Assembly: GCF_012843675.1 (NCBI RefSeq)
Contig: NZ_JABAFO010000011.1
Span: 1-52,854, forward strand
From: Lactobacillus sp. MRS-253-APC-2B
Lineage (GTDB): Bacteria > Bacillota > Bacilli > Lactobacillales > Lactobacillaceae
Length of the DNA stretch: 52,854 nucleotides
Direction: 5' to 3'
Shown here: positions 1-7,560 of the stretch, in pieces
Numbering within the stretch: the first letter of the stretch is position 1
Layout of the letters: every line of letters begins with the position of its first letter
Translations under genes and position numbers: made by a program
The notes under the pieces: generated by a model
What the model saw: the letters and a program-made list of their open reading frames with translations, nothing else
Databases searched by the model: none
Told to the model about the DNA's origin: nothing

Positions 1-383
1 CTGGCTGCCTAATAAAAATTTTTATTCAGTTTACAAGTAATTAATATTCAATTCCAGCTTTTTGGGTACACACCAGTGAGCCGAAACTCACTTGAGGTTT
101 TTTAATTGGATGCATCCCCATTATCTTTATCATCGGCTGCCTGGAGCTGCAATTCAAATACAGCCCCATGCGGTTGATTTTTTAGATGTTAGGACTTTTT
201 TGACATTGTTGTCGGCAACAACTGCTATTACCGGGCGTTCAGCCTTGCTTTGCTGTTGCATGTATTTGACGAAACCAAATCCAACGATTGCGACCACGAT
301 TGGGCAATAATCATCCAATAATAAGCAGGCGACAGCGGCTTCTTTTTAAATACCATTCTGGCAACGGAAAGCACTCTACTCAT
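1..383 (-). pseudogene. ABC transporter permease remnant (NatB/YhaP-type), frameshifted and truncated
   Basis: An ATG at 383 on the minus strand overlaps the stop of the upstream ATPase remnant, as in NatA-NatB pairs. The first about 26 codons (MSRVLSVARMVFKKK...YYWMIIA) look like the cytoplasmic start and first membrane segment of a Na+-efflux ABC permease. The frame is then lost near 303-308. One frame over, reading continues convincingly as IVVAIVGFGFVKYMQQQ and RPVIAVVADNN, so a single base appears to have been lost. After about 180 the reading degrades and meets further stops. The remainder of a normal permease (about 400 residues) is not recognisable. The product would not be functional. 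The family is inferred from context and fragment sequence only. Confidence 0.6.
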
Positions 384-1306
384 GGCTGTCTACCTCCCCT
401 TTAATCGTTAAGCGAAAAATATCATCCAATGTTGCTGGTAAAAGACGATATCCACGTAATGATGGAAGATGCCTGGCTTGATCCATTGCCTGCTTGACAT
501 GCAGTTCAGAATCAAACGTAATTACTTTGCCGGGATAATCATCATCAATGGCCATCATCCCTGGCAATTCCTCAATTAAAAGATTATCAAAGACGCCTTC
601 CAGGTAGATCTTGGTTTTACCAAAACGTGATCTGATTTCATCAATCGGTCCATACAGTCGCTGATTCCCATTAACAAGCATCAACAACTGATCCGAGACT
701 TCAGCAACGTTTTTCATGTTATGTGAGGAAAAAATGATTGCCGTACCAGTTGCCTTTAGTTTTTTGACCGTTTCAATCAGCAGTTCCACGTTAACCGGGT
801 CCACTCCTGAAAAAGGCTCATCCAAAATCACCAGACGCGGACGATGGCCGTGATTAACTGTGATTACCCTTCGACAGATTTTTAATTCGTGATTTCTCAT
901 TTCCCTTTACTGATAATCGATTCATCCATAACGATAGATCGGCAGCCGCAATTTTTAGATCAAACCCATGCAGACTCGCAAAGTAAAGTACTTGTTCCTT
1001 GATCGTCATATCCAGATAAAGGCCCCGTTCCTCGGGCAAAAAACCAATCTGATCTAAAGATTTTTCATCCAGCGGCTGGCCAGCAATGGTAATGGTACCC
1101 TGATCCGGCTTTAAAAAATTCATGATCATCTTAAAAGTAGTTGACTTGCCGGCCCCATTTTGTCCAACAATGCCCAAAACCTCACCACGCTTAACGTAAA
1201 AGTTAAGATTATTTACAGCCGTGACCTCACCAAAACGTTTGATTACGTTTTTAATGAAAAAAGCTATAAAACTAGATAAACGCAATACAGTTCGAAAACT
1301 AATCAC
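376..1306 (-). pseudogene. ABC transporter ATP-binding protein (NatA/EcsA-like), broken in the signature motif
   Basis: Two overlapping frames make one ATPase. The upstream frame (854-1306) carries VIKRFGEVTAVNNLNF, a Walker A (GQNGAGKST) and ends at NLSKGN. The downstream frame (376-900) resumes at RPRLVILDEPFSGVDP (Walker B and D-loop) and runs to the C-terminal domain of the NatA/YhaQ group. A deletion of about 10 bases next to the LSKGN signature, near 865-880, breaks the frame. The N-terminus also looks abnormal: about 17 unrelated residues precede IKNVIKRFGEV, so the original start was probably lost too. The following permease is also broken, so the whole exporter is dead. The alternative, a sequencing indel, is less likely because several independent lesions are present. 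Confidence 0.8.
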
Positions 1307-1495
1307 CTTGTTTCTTATCTAAAGTCGCAATCGATTTCAACCTTCATTTCTTTAATAATTTAGATGAATAATCCCTTTACTTTTCTAATTGATTTTTAAT
1401 ATTTATGCGACTATTATGTATTTCAATATCACAAACAAAAATCAAAATATTATTGAAAAGAATCGTTTTTCCTTAATCCAAAGGTGGTTGATATT

Positions 1496-2893
1496 ATGAA
1501 TCTGTTTCGCAAAGAAAGTCTGTCACGGTATATGAAAACAGACGGCCAGATGCCCAAGACCATGAACGCTAAAGATCTGATGGCAATGGGAATCGGTGCC
1601 GTTATTGGCAGTGGGATTTTCATCCTGCCTGGTACTGTAGCAGCCAATGATGCCGGGCCCGGTGTCTCGCTTTCTTTTTTGGCCGCTGCTATTGTGTGTG
1701 GGCTGGCCGGAATGTGCTATGCTGAGTTTTCATCAGCAATTCCGGTTGCCGGTAGTGCCTATTCATACGGCAACATTATCTATGGTGAATTTATCGGTTG
1801 GATCATGGGTTGGGCCCTGGTCTTGGAATATTTATTGGCAGTAGCCTGCGTCTCGACAGGTTGGGCAGCCTACTTCAACTCGCTGCTGGCCAGTTGTGGC
1901 ATCAACATCCCCAGAGCTCTCGCTGGTCCATTTGATCCGGCCAAGGGCACCTATATCAACTTGACCGCGATTTTAAGCGTTCTTTTAATTACCTGGCTGC
2001 TGTCATACGGGATGCACGAATCGGTACGGGTTAACAATATTGCCATCATTATCAAGCTTTTGATTATTGTGGCCTTTATCATCATTGGCGTATTCTTTGT
2101 TAAAAGGGCTAACTATCACCCATTCTTGCCATATGGTGCTCATGGTGCATTCAAAGGTGCCACGACCGTCTTCTTTGCCTTTTTGGGTTTTGACTGCATC
2201 TCAAGTTCCGCGGCTGAGGTCAAGAACCCGCAAAAGACAATGCCGATTGGAATCATTGGTACACTGCTGATAGCAACGGTTCTCTACATGGGTGTCTCAA
2301 TCGTTTTGACGGGAATGGTCAACTACAAGCACTTGGATGTTGCCAACCCAGTCGCCTTTGCGCTACAGTCCGTTCATCAAGGCTGGCTGGCCTCATTGCT
2401 TTCAATCGGTGCTTTGATTGGGATGGCCACCTGCATGTTTACGGCAATCTACGCCTCGTCACGCCTGATTTACTCACTGAGTCGTGATGGCCTTTTGCCA
2501 ACTTCCTTGCGCCAGCTGGATAAAAAGTCGCATACGCCAAAAATTGCTTTGTGGGCCGTTGCGGTTTTGATTGCGGTAATGGGCGGCTTCGTATCACTGG
2601 ATAGCCTGACCAACCTGGTTAACATTGGGACGTTGCTGGCGTTTACCATGGTTTCGTTTGGGATCATTCCGCTGCGCAAGCGTGAAGATATCTTAAATGA
2701 CGGCGGCTTTAAGGTACCACTGTATCCAGTATTACCGCTGCTTTCCGGGTTTGCCTGCCTGTTTATGATGTCGTTTTTGTCTAAGGAAACCTGGATCGGG
2801 GCTGGTATCTGGTTTGCTATTGGGATGGTACTCTACTTTGGTTACGGCTATCGCCACAGCAACATCAACGATATGACGCCAACGCAAGGCTAA
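1496..2893 (+). CDS. APC-family amino acid permease
   Basis: A 465-residue integral membrane protein of the amino acid-polyamine-organocation superfamily, probably an amino acid/H+ symporter or exchanger in the cytoplasmic membrane. The N-terminal segment has the family hallmark GIGAVIGSGIFILPG in TM1, followed by about 12 hydrophobic segments, and FAFLGFDCISSSAAEVKNP matches the conserved TM6-loop region. It resembles the YfnA/CtrA cationic amino acid group, but the substrate cannot be read from sequence. The ATG at 1496 is preferred over an upstream in-frame ATG at 1484 because AAGGTGG (1481-1487) sits 8 bases before it. It is monocistronic: a strong terminator follows, and the broken ABC genes diverge upstream. 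Confidence 0.9.
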   Translation: MNLFRKESLSRYMKTDGQMPKTMNAKDLMAMGIGAVIGSGIFILPGTVAANDAGPGVSLSFLAAAIVCGLAGMCYAEFSSAIPVAGSAYSYGNIIYGEFIGWIMGWALVLEYLLAVACVSTGWAAYFNSLLASCGINIPRALAGPFDPAKGTYINLTAILSVLLITWLLSYGMHESVRVNNIAIIIKLLIIVAFIIIGVFFVKRANYHPFLPYGAHGAFKGATTVFFAFLGFDCISSSAAEVKNPQKTMPIGIIGTLLIATVLYMGVSIVLTGMVNYKHLDVANPVAFALQSVHQGWLASLLSIGALIGMATCMFTAIYASSRLIYSLSRDGLLPTSLRQLDKKSHTPKIALWAVAVLIAVMGGFVSLDSLTNLVNIGTLLAFTMVSFGIIPLRKREDILNDGGFKVPLYPVLPLLSGFACLFMMSFLSKETWIGAGIWFAIGMVLYFGYGYRHSNINDMTPTQG

Positions 2894-2924
2894 TTGGCTA
2901 AAAACGAACTTTATTAGATTATAA

Positions 2925-2959
2925 AAAAGGATTTGAGCAAACACACTCAAATCCTTTTT
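2925..2959 (+). terminator. Rho-independent terminator after the APC permease
   Basis: The perfect stem AAAAGGATTTGAG / CTCAAATCCTTTT with an 8-base loop is followed by a T run. It lies about 30 bases after the permease stop. Confidence 0.9.
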
Positions 2960-3109
2960 AATATTTAGAATTAAAAGATAATGATATAAATATTATATTT
3001 TTAATTATTTTCAGTCTAAAATTGTTTAATTCTAGTCATTGGAATCTGACGAATAAAATGCTGGTAAAATTGCATCTGCCTCGTTTTTGGCAATCTCAAA
3101 CCGTTCGTT

Positions 3110-3303
3110 GATGTCAAGCCGGCTAAGATCAGTCCCTTGAAAAGTCATTATGAAACCATGGAATTGATTGAAAACGAAAAGGCTTTTACAATCCACAGGA
3201 GCTAGGCTACCTCGTCCATTATCTAATCGTAGAAGAACCGGTCACGTTAAAACGTTTGTATGTCAGCGAGCTAAAAAAGATGATCGATCAATATAAAATT
3301 TAG
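3110..3303 (+). pseudogene. Frameshifted remnant of an unidentified gene (C-terminal part)
   Basis: Two open stretches in different frames read like pieces of one protein. The first, from about 3110, gives VKPAKISPLKSHYETMELIENEKAFTI. After a frame change near 3195-3200 the second gives PQELGYLVHYLIVEEPVTLK and then RLYVSELKKMIDQYKI, ending in TAG at 3301-3303. No start codon or ribosome site fits either. I do not recognise the family. The remainder of 2960-3110 shows no gene. The MerR-type promoter begins directly after this stop. Confidence 0.4.
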
Positions 3304-3313
3304 CAATCAACCA

Positions 3314-3344
3314 TTGACTTAAAGTTAACTTTAAGGACTAGAAT
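3314..3344 (+). promoter_or_regulatory. MerR-type promoter with AdhR-like 7-4-7 operator
   Basis: The -35 element TTGACT (3314-3319) and the -10-like element TAGAAT (3339-3344) are 19 bases apart, the stretched spacing of MerR-activated promoters. The spacer contains CTTAAAG-TTAA-CTTTAAG (3318-3335), a perfect 7-4-7 inverted repeat. As I recall, this is the operator form reported for Bacillus subtilis AdhR, a carbonyl-stress MerR regulator. It probably serves autoregulation by the MerR gene at 3377. Confidence 0.8.
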
Positions 3345-3376
3345 TAAAGCATCAACTGCTGGATTGGAGGGATGAA

Positions 3377-3856
3377 ATGTCTTATACAATTTCTCAAGTT
3401 GCCCAGATGATGGGCGTGGCACCTTCCACGCTTCGCTATTACGATAAAGAGGGGCTCTTGCCGAACGTCAAGCGGGTCAACGGCATTCGCGTTTTTGAGG
3501 ATGCCGATTTCCCCTGGCTACGGATTTTAAACTGCCTTAAAGGAACTGGTATGCCAATTCGCAAGATCAAAGAATATGTTGATCTGTGCGCAGATGGTGA
3601 TGCAACGCTGGAGCAGCGCTATTCAATCATCAAAGATCAGCGCCAGCATGTCTTAGATCAGATCGAGCAGCTAAACTTTTATCTAAAAGAGCTCGATTAC
3701 AAAGACTGGTATTATCGGACGGCAATTGCTGCTGGTACTGAAAAAGCAGTCTATCATCCCGATCCGGTATCCGGTTTGGCATTGGATGAGATCCCTGGTA
3801 TGGGGACTGCACCATCAACTGATGAACAGGAGGAGAAAAATGAGCATTCTGAATGA
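3377..3856 (+). CDS. MerR-family transcriptional regulator (AdhR/NmlR-like)
   Basis: A 159-residue regulator. The N-terminal winged helix-turn-helix (SYTISQVAQMMGVAPSTLRYY, then DKEGLLP) is typical of MerR, followed by an antiparallel coiled-coil dimerisation helix (about residues 75-120). There is no metal-binding cysteine cluster, so it is not a metal sensor. Together with the 7-4-7 operator upstream and an aldo/keto reductase downstream, this points to a carbonyl/electrophile sensor, which is an inference. GGAGGGATGAA gives a good ribosome site for the ATG at 3377. The last 17 bases overlap the start of the aldo/keto reductase gene, so the two are probably translationally coupled. Confidence 0.88.
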   Translation: MSYTISQVAQMMGVAPSTLRYYDKEGLLPNVKRVNGIRVFEDADFPWLRILNCLKGTGMPIRKIKEYVDLCADGDATLEQRYSIIKDQRQHVLDQIEQLNFYLKELDYKDWYYRTAIAAGTEKAVYHPDPVSGLALDEIPGMGTAPSTDEQEEKNEHSE

Positions 3857-4709
3857 AGATTATGTACTAAACAACGGGGTCAAGATCCCCAAATTAGCAC
3901 TAGGCACTTGGCTGACTGAAGGTCAGGCCGCTACCGAAGCCGTTAAAGAAGCCATTAAGCTGGGCTATCGACACATTGATACGGCTCAAGCCTATGGCAA
4001 CGAAACCGAGGTTGGGCTGGGCCTGCGCGAATCGGGCAAGGATCGTCAAGCTATCTTTGTCACGACCAAACTAGCGGCCGAGTTAAAAGACTATGACTCA
4101 GCTGCCAAGGCAATTGATGAGTCACTGACCAAATTAGGCCTGGATTACATTGATTTGATGATCATTCACAGTCCACAGCCATGGAAAGCGGTCAACCAGT
4201 CCGATAACCGCTATGAAAAAGGCAATCTTGAAGCTTATCGGGCACTGGAAGATGCCTATAAGGCTGGTAAATTGCGAGCAATTGGGGTTTCCAACTTCAA
4301 TCAGCATGACCTGCAAAATATTTTGGATCATGCCGATGTTAAACCTGCTGTTGACCAGATTTTGGCCCATATTGCCAACACACCGTTTGATTTGATCGAC
4401 TTTTGTCAGCAAAATGACATCCTAGTTGAGGCCTACTCACCAGTTGCGCATGGTGCCGTTTTAAAGAATTCGGTACTGGTAGCGATGGCCCAAAAGTACG
4501 GCGTTTCTGTCGCCCAACTCTGCATTCGCTATGATCTGCAGCTGGGCATGCTGCCATTGCCTAAGACGGCCAACCCAGAACATATGGCACAAAATGCCGC
4601 AGTTGATTTTGAAATCGATGCAGCAGATATGGATACATTAAAACAGGTTGAACACATTAAAGACTATGGCAATGACAGGTTTTTCCCTGTTTTTGGAGGC
4701 AAACTATGA
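3840..4709 (+). CDS. Aldo/keto reductase
   Basis: A 289-residue NAD(P)H-dependent reductase of the AKR superfamily (TIM barrel), expected to reduce aldehydes or ketones such as methylglyoxal to alcohols in the cytoplasm. The catalytic tetrad is visible: Asp and Tyr in HIDTAQAYGNE, Lys in VTTKLAAE, His in IIHSPQPW. GVSNFNQHDL matches the second AKR signature. The ATG at 3840 is chosen because AGGAGGAGAAAA lies just upstream and the protein then starts MSILNEDYVLNNGVKIP, the normal AKR start. It overlaps the MerR gene and shares ATGA with the next gene, so the three form one operon. Confidence 0.92.
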   Translation: MSILNEDYVLNNGVKIPKLALGTWLTEGQAATEAVKEAIKLGYRHIDTAQAYGNETEVGLGLRESGKDRQAIFVTTKLAAELKDYDSAAKAIDESLTKLGLDYIDLMIIHSPQPWKAVNQSDNRYEKGNLEAYRALEDAYKAGKLRAIGVSNFNQHDLQNILDHADVKPAVDQILAHIANTPFDLIDFCQQNDILVEAYSPVAHGAVLKNSVLVAMAQKYGVSVAQLCIRYDLQLGMLPLPKTANPEHMAQNAAVDFEIDAADMDTLKQVEHIKDYGNDRFFPVFGGKL

Positions 4710-5440
4710 AACAAACTGCAGGACATGATGCTTTAGGCGAATTTGCTCCTGAATTTGCCCACTTAAATGATGACATTCTTTTTGGTGAGGTTTGGGACCG
4801 TGAATCCTTGCTTTCACTCAAGCTGCGCAGTATTGCAACGGTCAGTGCCTTGATCGGCAAAGGTATTACTGACAACTCACTGAAATATCATCTGGCAACC
4901 GCTAAGAAAAATGGCGTTAGTAAGACCGAAATGGCTGAATTGCTGACTCACCTGGCCTTTTATGCTGGTTGGCCAAATGCATGGGCAGCCTTCAACATGG
5001 CTAAAGAAGTCTACGCAGATGGTGATGAAGCGGCTTCACATGGTGGCTTCTTTGGCTTGGGTGAGCCTAACGATGCTTATGCCAAGTACTTTAGTGGCCA
5101 GTCTTACCTCAAGGTCCTGACTAAGCCAGACGATCCACTGACCATCAGCAATGTGACGTTTGAACCGGGCTGTCGCAACAATTGGCACGTTCACCATGCC
5201 AAGAGCGGTGGCGGTCAGGTACTGATCTGTGTTGATGGTGAAGGCTGGTATCAAGAAGCCGGCAAACCTGCTCAAAGTCTGCACCCTGGCGATATTGTTG
5301 AAATTCCAGCCGGTGTCAAGCACTGGCATGGGGCTAAGAAGGATCAATGGTTCAGCCACCTGGCATTTGAGATTCCTGGCGTTGATACTAGCAACGAATG
5401 GCTTGAACCAGTAACTGACAAAGAATACAATCAACTCTAA
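4706..5440 (+). CDS. Carboxymuconolactone decarboxylase-like/cupin fusion protein
   Basis: A 244-residue two-domain protein. Residues about 20-105 form a CMD (AhpD-like) helical domain, with RSIATVSALIGKG and ELLTHLAFYAGWPNAWAAFN. Residues about 130-235 form a cupin beta-barrel with a metal-binding motif (NNWHVHHAKSGGGQVLICVDG and, later, HPGDIVEIPAGVKHWHGA). CMD-cupin fusions are often found with aldo/keto reductases in Firmicutes stress operons. The exact reaction is unknown and could be a gamma-carboxymuconolactone decarboxylase-type or redox role. The start overlaps the reductase stop (ATGA), and GGAGGCAAACT provides the ribosome site. It is the last gene of the operon, followed by a terminator. 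Confidence 0.88.
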   Translation: MKQTAGHDALGEFAPEFAHLNDDILFGEVWDRESLLSLKLRSIATVSALIGKGITDNSLKYHLATAKKNGVSKTEMAELLTHLAFYAGWPNAWAAFNMAKEVYADGDEAASHGGFFGLGEPNDAYAKYFSGQSYLKVLTKPDDPLTISNVTFEPGCRNNWHVHHAKSGGGQVLICVDGEGWYQEAGKPAQSLHPGDIVEIPAGVKHWHGAKKDQWFSHLAFEIPGVDTSNEWLEPVTDKEYNQL

Positions 5441-5460
5441 TTATTTGACCTGATCACTCA

Positions 5461-5496
5461 AAAAAGCACTTCTGTCGCTGGCAGAAGTGCTTTTTA
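5461..5496. terminator. Bidirectional terminator between convergent genes
   Basis: AAAAAGCACTTCTG / CAGAAGTGCTTTTT forms a perfect stem with a 7-base loop. It lies between the CMD-cupin gene (plus) and the AhpD-like gene (minus), with T runs on both strands. Confidence 0.9.
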
Positions 5497-5504
5497 ATTA
5501 TATT

Positions 5505-5852
5505 TTATTCAGCGGCCTTGGCAAACTGGTCGTAGCATTCCAATGCCTTGCCACCATATACCGTGGATGGGCCACCACCCATCATGACAGCTACACCAAT
5601 CGTCTCAACGATTTCATCACGCGTAGCGCCAGCCTTCAAACAGGCCTTGGTATGCTGAACGATACAGCCTTCACAGCGTACGGCAATCGCAATGGCTAAT
5701 GATTCCAGCTCTTTAGTCTTAATATCCAGAGCACCATCCTTAATGGCTCCACTATGCATGGCATTAAAGCCTTTGCCGGTATCACCCAGTGCACCGAACA
5801 GCTTCCGATTGTTGGCCCGCGTTTCATCCAATTCTGCTTGATAATCTGTCAT
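5505..5852 (-). CDS. Carboxymuconolactone decarboxylase family protein (AhpD-like)
   Basis: A 115-residue single-domain CMD protein. CEGCIVQHTKACLKAG carries the CxxC...H redox motif of AhpD-type alkylhydroperoxidases, and EIVETIGVAVMMGGGPSTVYGG follows as the second helix pair. It is probably a small helical oligomer with peroxidase-like or decarboxylase-like activity; the substrate is unknown. The start at 5852 (MTDYQAELDETRANNRK) has AGGTGA upstream. It converges with the CMD-cupin operon across a shared terminator. The two CMD domains side by side suggest a related stress function, but this gene is its own unit. Confidence 0.9.
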   Translation of the reverse strand: MTDYQAELDETRANNRKLFGALGDTGKGFNAMHSGAIKDGALDIKTKELESLAIAIAVRCEGCIVQHTKACLKAGATRDEIVETIGVAVMMGGGPSTVYGGKALECYDQFAKAAE

Positions 5853-5909
5853 AGTATCACCTCATTTGGATTGTTGCCTTTAGCATAACACGTCCAAAAC
5901 AAAGTTCAA

Positions 5910-6279
5910 TCAATCTGCCTGACTGCCAGAAACCTGCAGGCGCTTGTGATACTCACGCGGTGAACAGTGCATGCTGGCGCGAAAGGCCTTGGCAAAATAG
6001 CTGCTAAAGTTAAAGCTACAGCACAGACTGATCTGCAAAATGCTCAACTCCGAATTGGGGCTAAGCGATCAGGTACTGGATTGGCGACTGCTTGATCAGC
6101 TTTTTAAAACAGCACATGCATTCTTGGGGGCTAACACCAACTGATTGAGCAATCTGATCCAGCATTAATGGCTCATCATAATGATCGGCAATCAGCTGCA
6201 ACATCTTGCGCATTCGTTGTGACTGAATCAAGTTGGTTTTGACCATTGAACAATCGGCAAGATTAATTATTGGCAGCAT
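5910..6279 (-). pseudogene. AraC-family regulator remnant (C-terminal DNA-binding domain)
   Basis: Two frames together make an AraC/XylS helix-turn-helix domain. Frame one (6061-6279) has MRKMLQLIADHYDEPLMLDQ, then IAQSVGVSPQECMCCFKKLI and SPIQYLI before a stop. Frame two (down to 5910) continues with NSELSILQISLCCSFNFSSY and FAKAFRASMHCSPREYHKRL. A short deletion between them, near 6060, removes the helix between the two HTH units. The N-terminal ligand-binding half is missing, because the sequence upstream belongs to another gene remnant. The product would be non-functional. Confidence 0.75.
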
Positions 6280-6307
6280 CTTTTGCCATCAGCCGTGCAG
6301 AACTTGA

Positions 6308-6633
6308 GGATCGCTTGACTTGAATGGACAAAACAAGCTCTGTGACTATCTGGTCAAGCTCATGGTTGCCGACCAGAATGCCAATCATCAGACACACGCT
6401 TGGTCACAAATCATCTGGGACGTCACGGTAGTTGCTTGGCTGATTGATGAATCATTTACCCACAGCCATTTGGTACCAACCCCTTATATCGAAAGCAATC
6501 CGCGTTATGATATTTTTTATGATGGTCACTATCAATATGCGTTCAGTCAGTCACGCCTTTGATGCGCTATGTTTACCAAATTGGTCGCGATCTGATCTGG
6601 GAAGACCTGGTTAAAAAACTGACCCAGGCTTGA
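6308..6633 (+). pseudogene. Nucleoside hydrolase remnant (C-terminal part)
   Basis: Reading from 6308 gives LCDYLVKLMVADQNANHQTH, then AWSQIIWDVTVVAWLIDESF and a VPTPYIE-type segment, the C-terminal region of IunH/RihA-type ribonucleoside hydrolases. A small insertion near 6550 shifts the frame. In the next frame VTPLMRYVYQIGRDLIWEDL and VKKLTQA reach a stop at 6631-6633. The N-terminal catalytic DxDxxxDD region is absent, and an in-frame stop at 6305-6307 precedes the fragment. It abuts the AraC remnant, suggesting that a deletion fused two decaying genes. I identified the family from memory of the conserved WSxxIWD motif. Confidence 0.55.
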
Positions 6634-6683
6634 TTCCACGAACCTGATCCTAGATGATTGTTCAGCTGAATTGCAATAATCAC

Positions 6684-7286
6684 CTAAAGCATCAGCACTG
6701 AATGTGCAACATTGCTACTTGGCTCAGTCGCATGGTATAAGAAGCACCCCGGTTCATGACTGTTAACTACGCCCACTGCCTGCAGGTAGGCATAAACCGT
6801 CTTGGTGCCAACAAACTTCATGCCGCGTTTTTTGAGATCTTTAGACACGACGTCGGACAGTGGTGAATGGGTCTGGCCGGTTTCATAAATCGTCTTGCCA
6901 ACTGTCCAGTGCCATAAGTACTTAGCAAATGAGCCCCATTCTTTTTGAATCTGCATAAAAACCTGCGCATTATTGACGGCAGCATTGATCTTCAAGCGGT
7001 GGCGAATGATGCTGGGATCGTTTTGCAGCCGCTGCTGATCAGCTTGCGTAAATTGCGCTATTTTTTTAACGTCAAAATCAGCAAAAGCATGTGCAAAACC
7101 TTCTTCTTTGTTTAAAACAATCTCCCAGGAAAGTCCCGCTTGAAAGGTCTCCAAAATCAGCATTTTAAACAGTTCATGGTCATCTTTGACTGGGCGGCCC
7201 CACTTTTGATCATGGTACTGAACATAACGTGGATTTTGGGGATTGGCCCATGGACAGCGTATTTTGCCATCTTGCCATTGATTCAT
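6684..7286 (-). CDS. tag: DNA-3-methyladenine glycosylase I
   Basis: A 200-residue base-excision repair enzyme of the Tag family, which removes 3-methyladenine from alkylated DNA. RCPWANPQNPRYVQYHDQKWG matches the N-terminal Tag motif with Cys and His zinc ligands, and NSHEPGCFLY supplies the C-terminal His and Cys ligands. FQAGLSWEIVLNKEEGF is the family's helix-hairpin core. Three in-frame starts are possible (GTG 7295, ATG 7292, ATG 7286). I chose 7286 because GGTGAT lies at suitable spacing and homologues begin close to the RCPW motif. It is a monocistronic gene in a region of decayed neighbours and appears intact. Confidence 0.92.
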   Translation of the reverse strand: MNQWQDGKIRCPWANPQNPRYVQYHDQKWGRPVKDDHELFKMLILETFQAGLSWEIVLNKEEGFAHAFADFDVKKIAQFTQADQQRLQNDPSIIRHRLKINAAVNNAQVFMQIQKEWGSFAKYLWHWTVGKTIYETGQTHSPLSDVVSKDLKKRGMKFVGTKTVYAYLQAVGVVNSHEPGCFLYHATEPSSNVAHSVLML

Positions 7287-7342
7287 TTTCATCACCGCTG
7301 CAAAAAAGTGTGCAATGTAGTTATTTTACGATTTTAACTACA

Positions 7343-7560
7343 TATCCGAAGACTTAAATACAAACGTTTTTCTTATTGCCGTTATCGCCGGTATTCCGAT
7401 ATTCCAACGAGGGAGTAATCACATTGACCAACGCAGATGCCGAAACATCACTCTTGCAACATCTAAGGAAGGCTCTCGCCAATCCTCGGGTACAGCTAAC
7501 CCGTGTGGCCTCGATTGCTCAAGGCCATTAACAATCCTTTCTTTTAAGTTTATAGTGCCT
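7343..7560 (-). ncRNA. Probable omega RNA (TnpB guide RNA) at the right end of the IS607-type element
   Basis: Directly downstream of tnpB on the same strand lies a gene-free, structured stretch. The first helix is GGCCTTGA-GCAA-TCGAGGCC (8 bp, GNRA-type loop). It is followed by CGGGT/ACCCG with a 7-base loop and GGC-GAGA-GCC. This is the location and style of the omega RNAs that TnpB uses as guide scaffolds, overlapping the 3' end of tnpB and the element's right end. Both ends are approximate; the scaffold should end exactly at the element border, with the guide read from flanking DNA. A T-box or other riboswitch is less likely given the position. Confidence 0.6.

Noticed and set aside
92-310. 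72-codon plus-strand ORF
   Set aside because: It lies antisense to the NatB-type remnant, has no ribosome site and no recognisable family.
7380-7545. T-box or other riboswitch
   Set aside because: It lies directly 3' of tnpB on the same strand with no amino acid gene downstream; an omega RNA explains it better.
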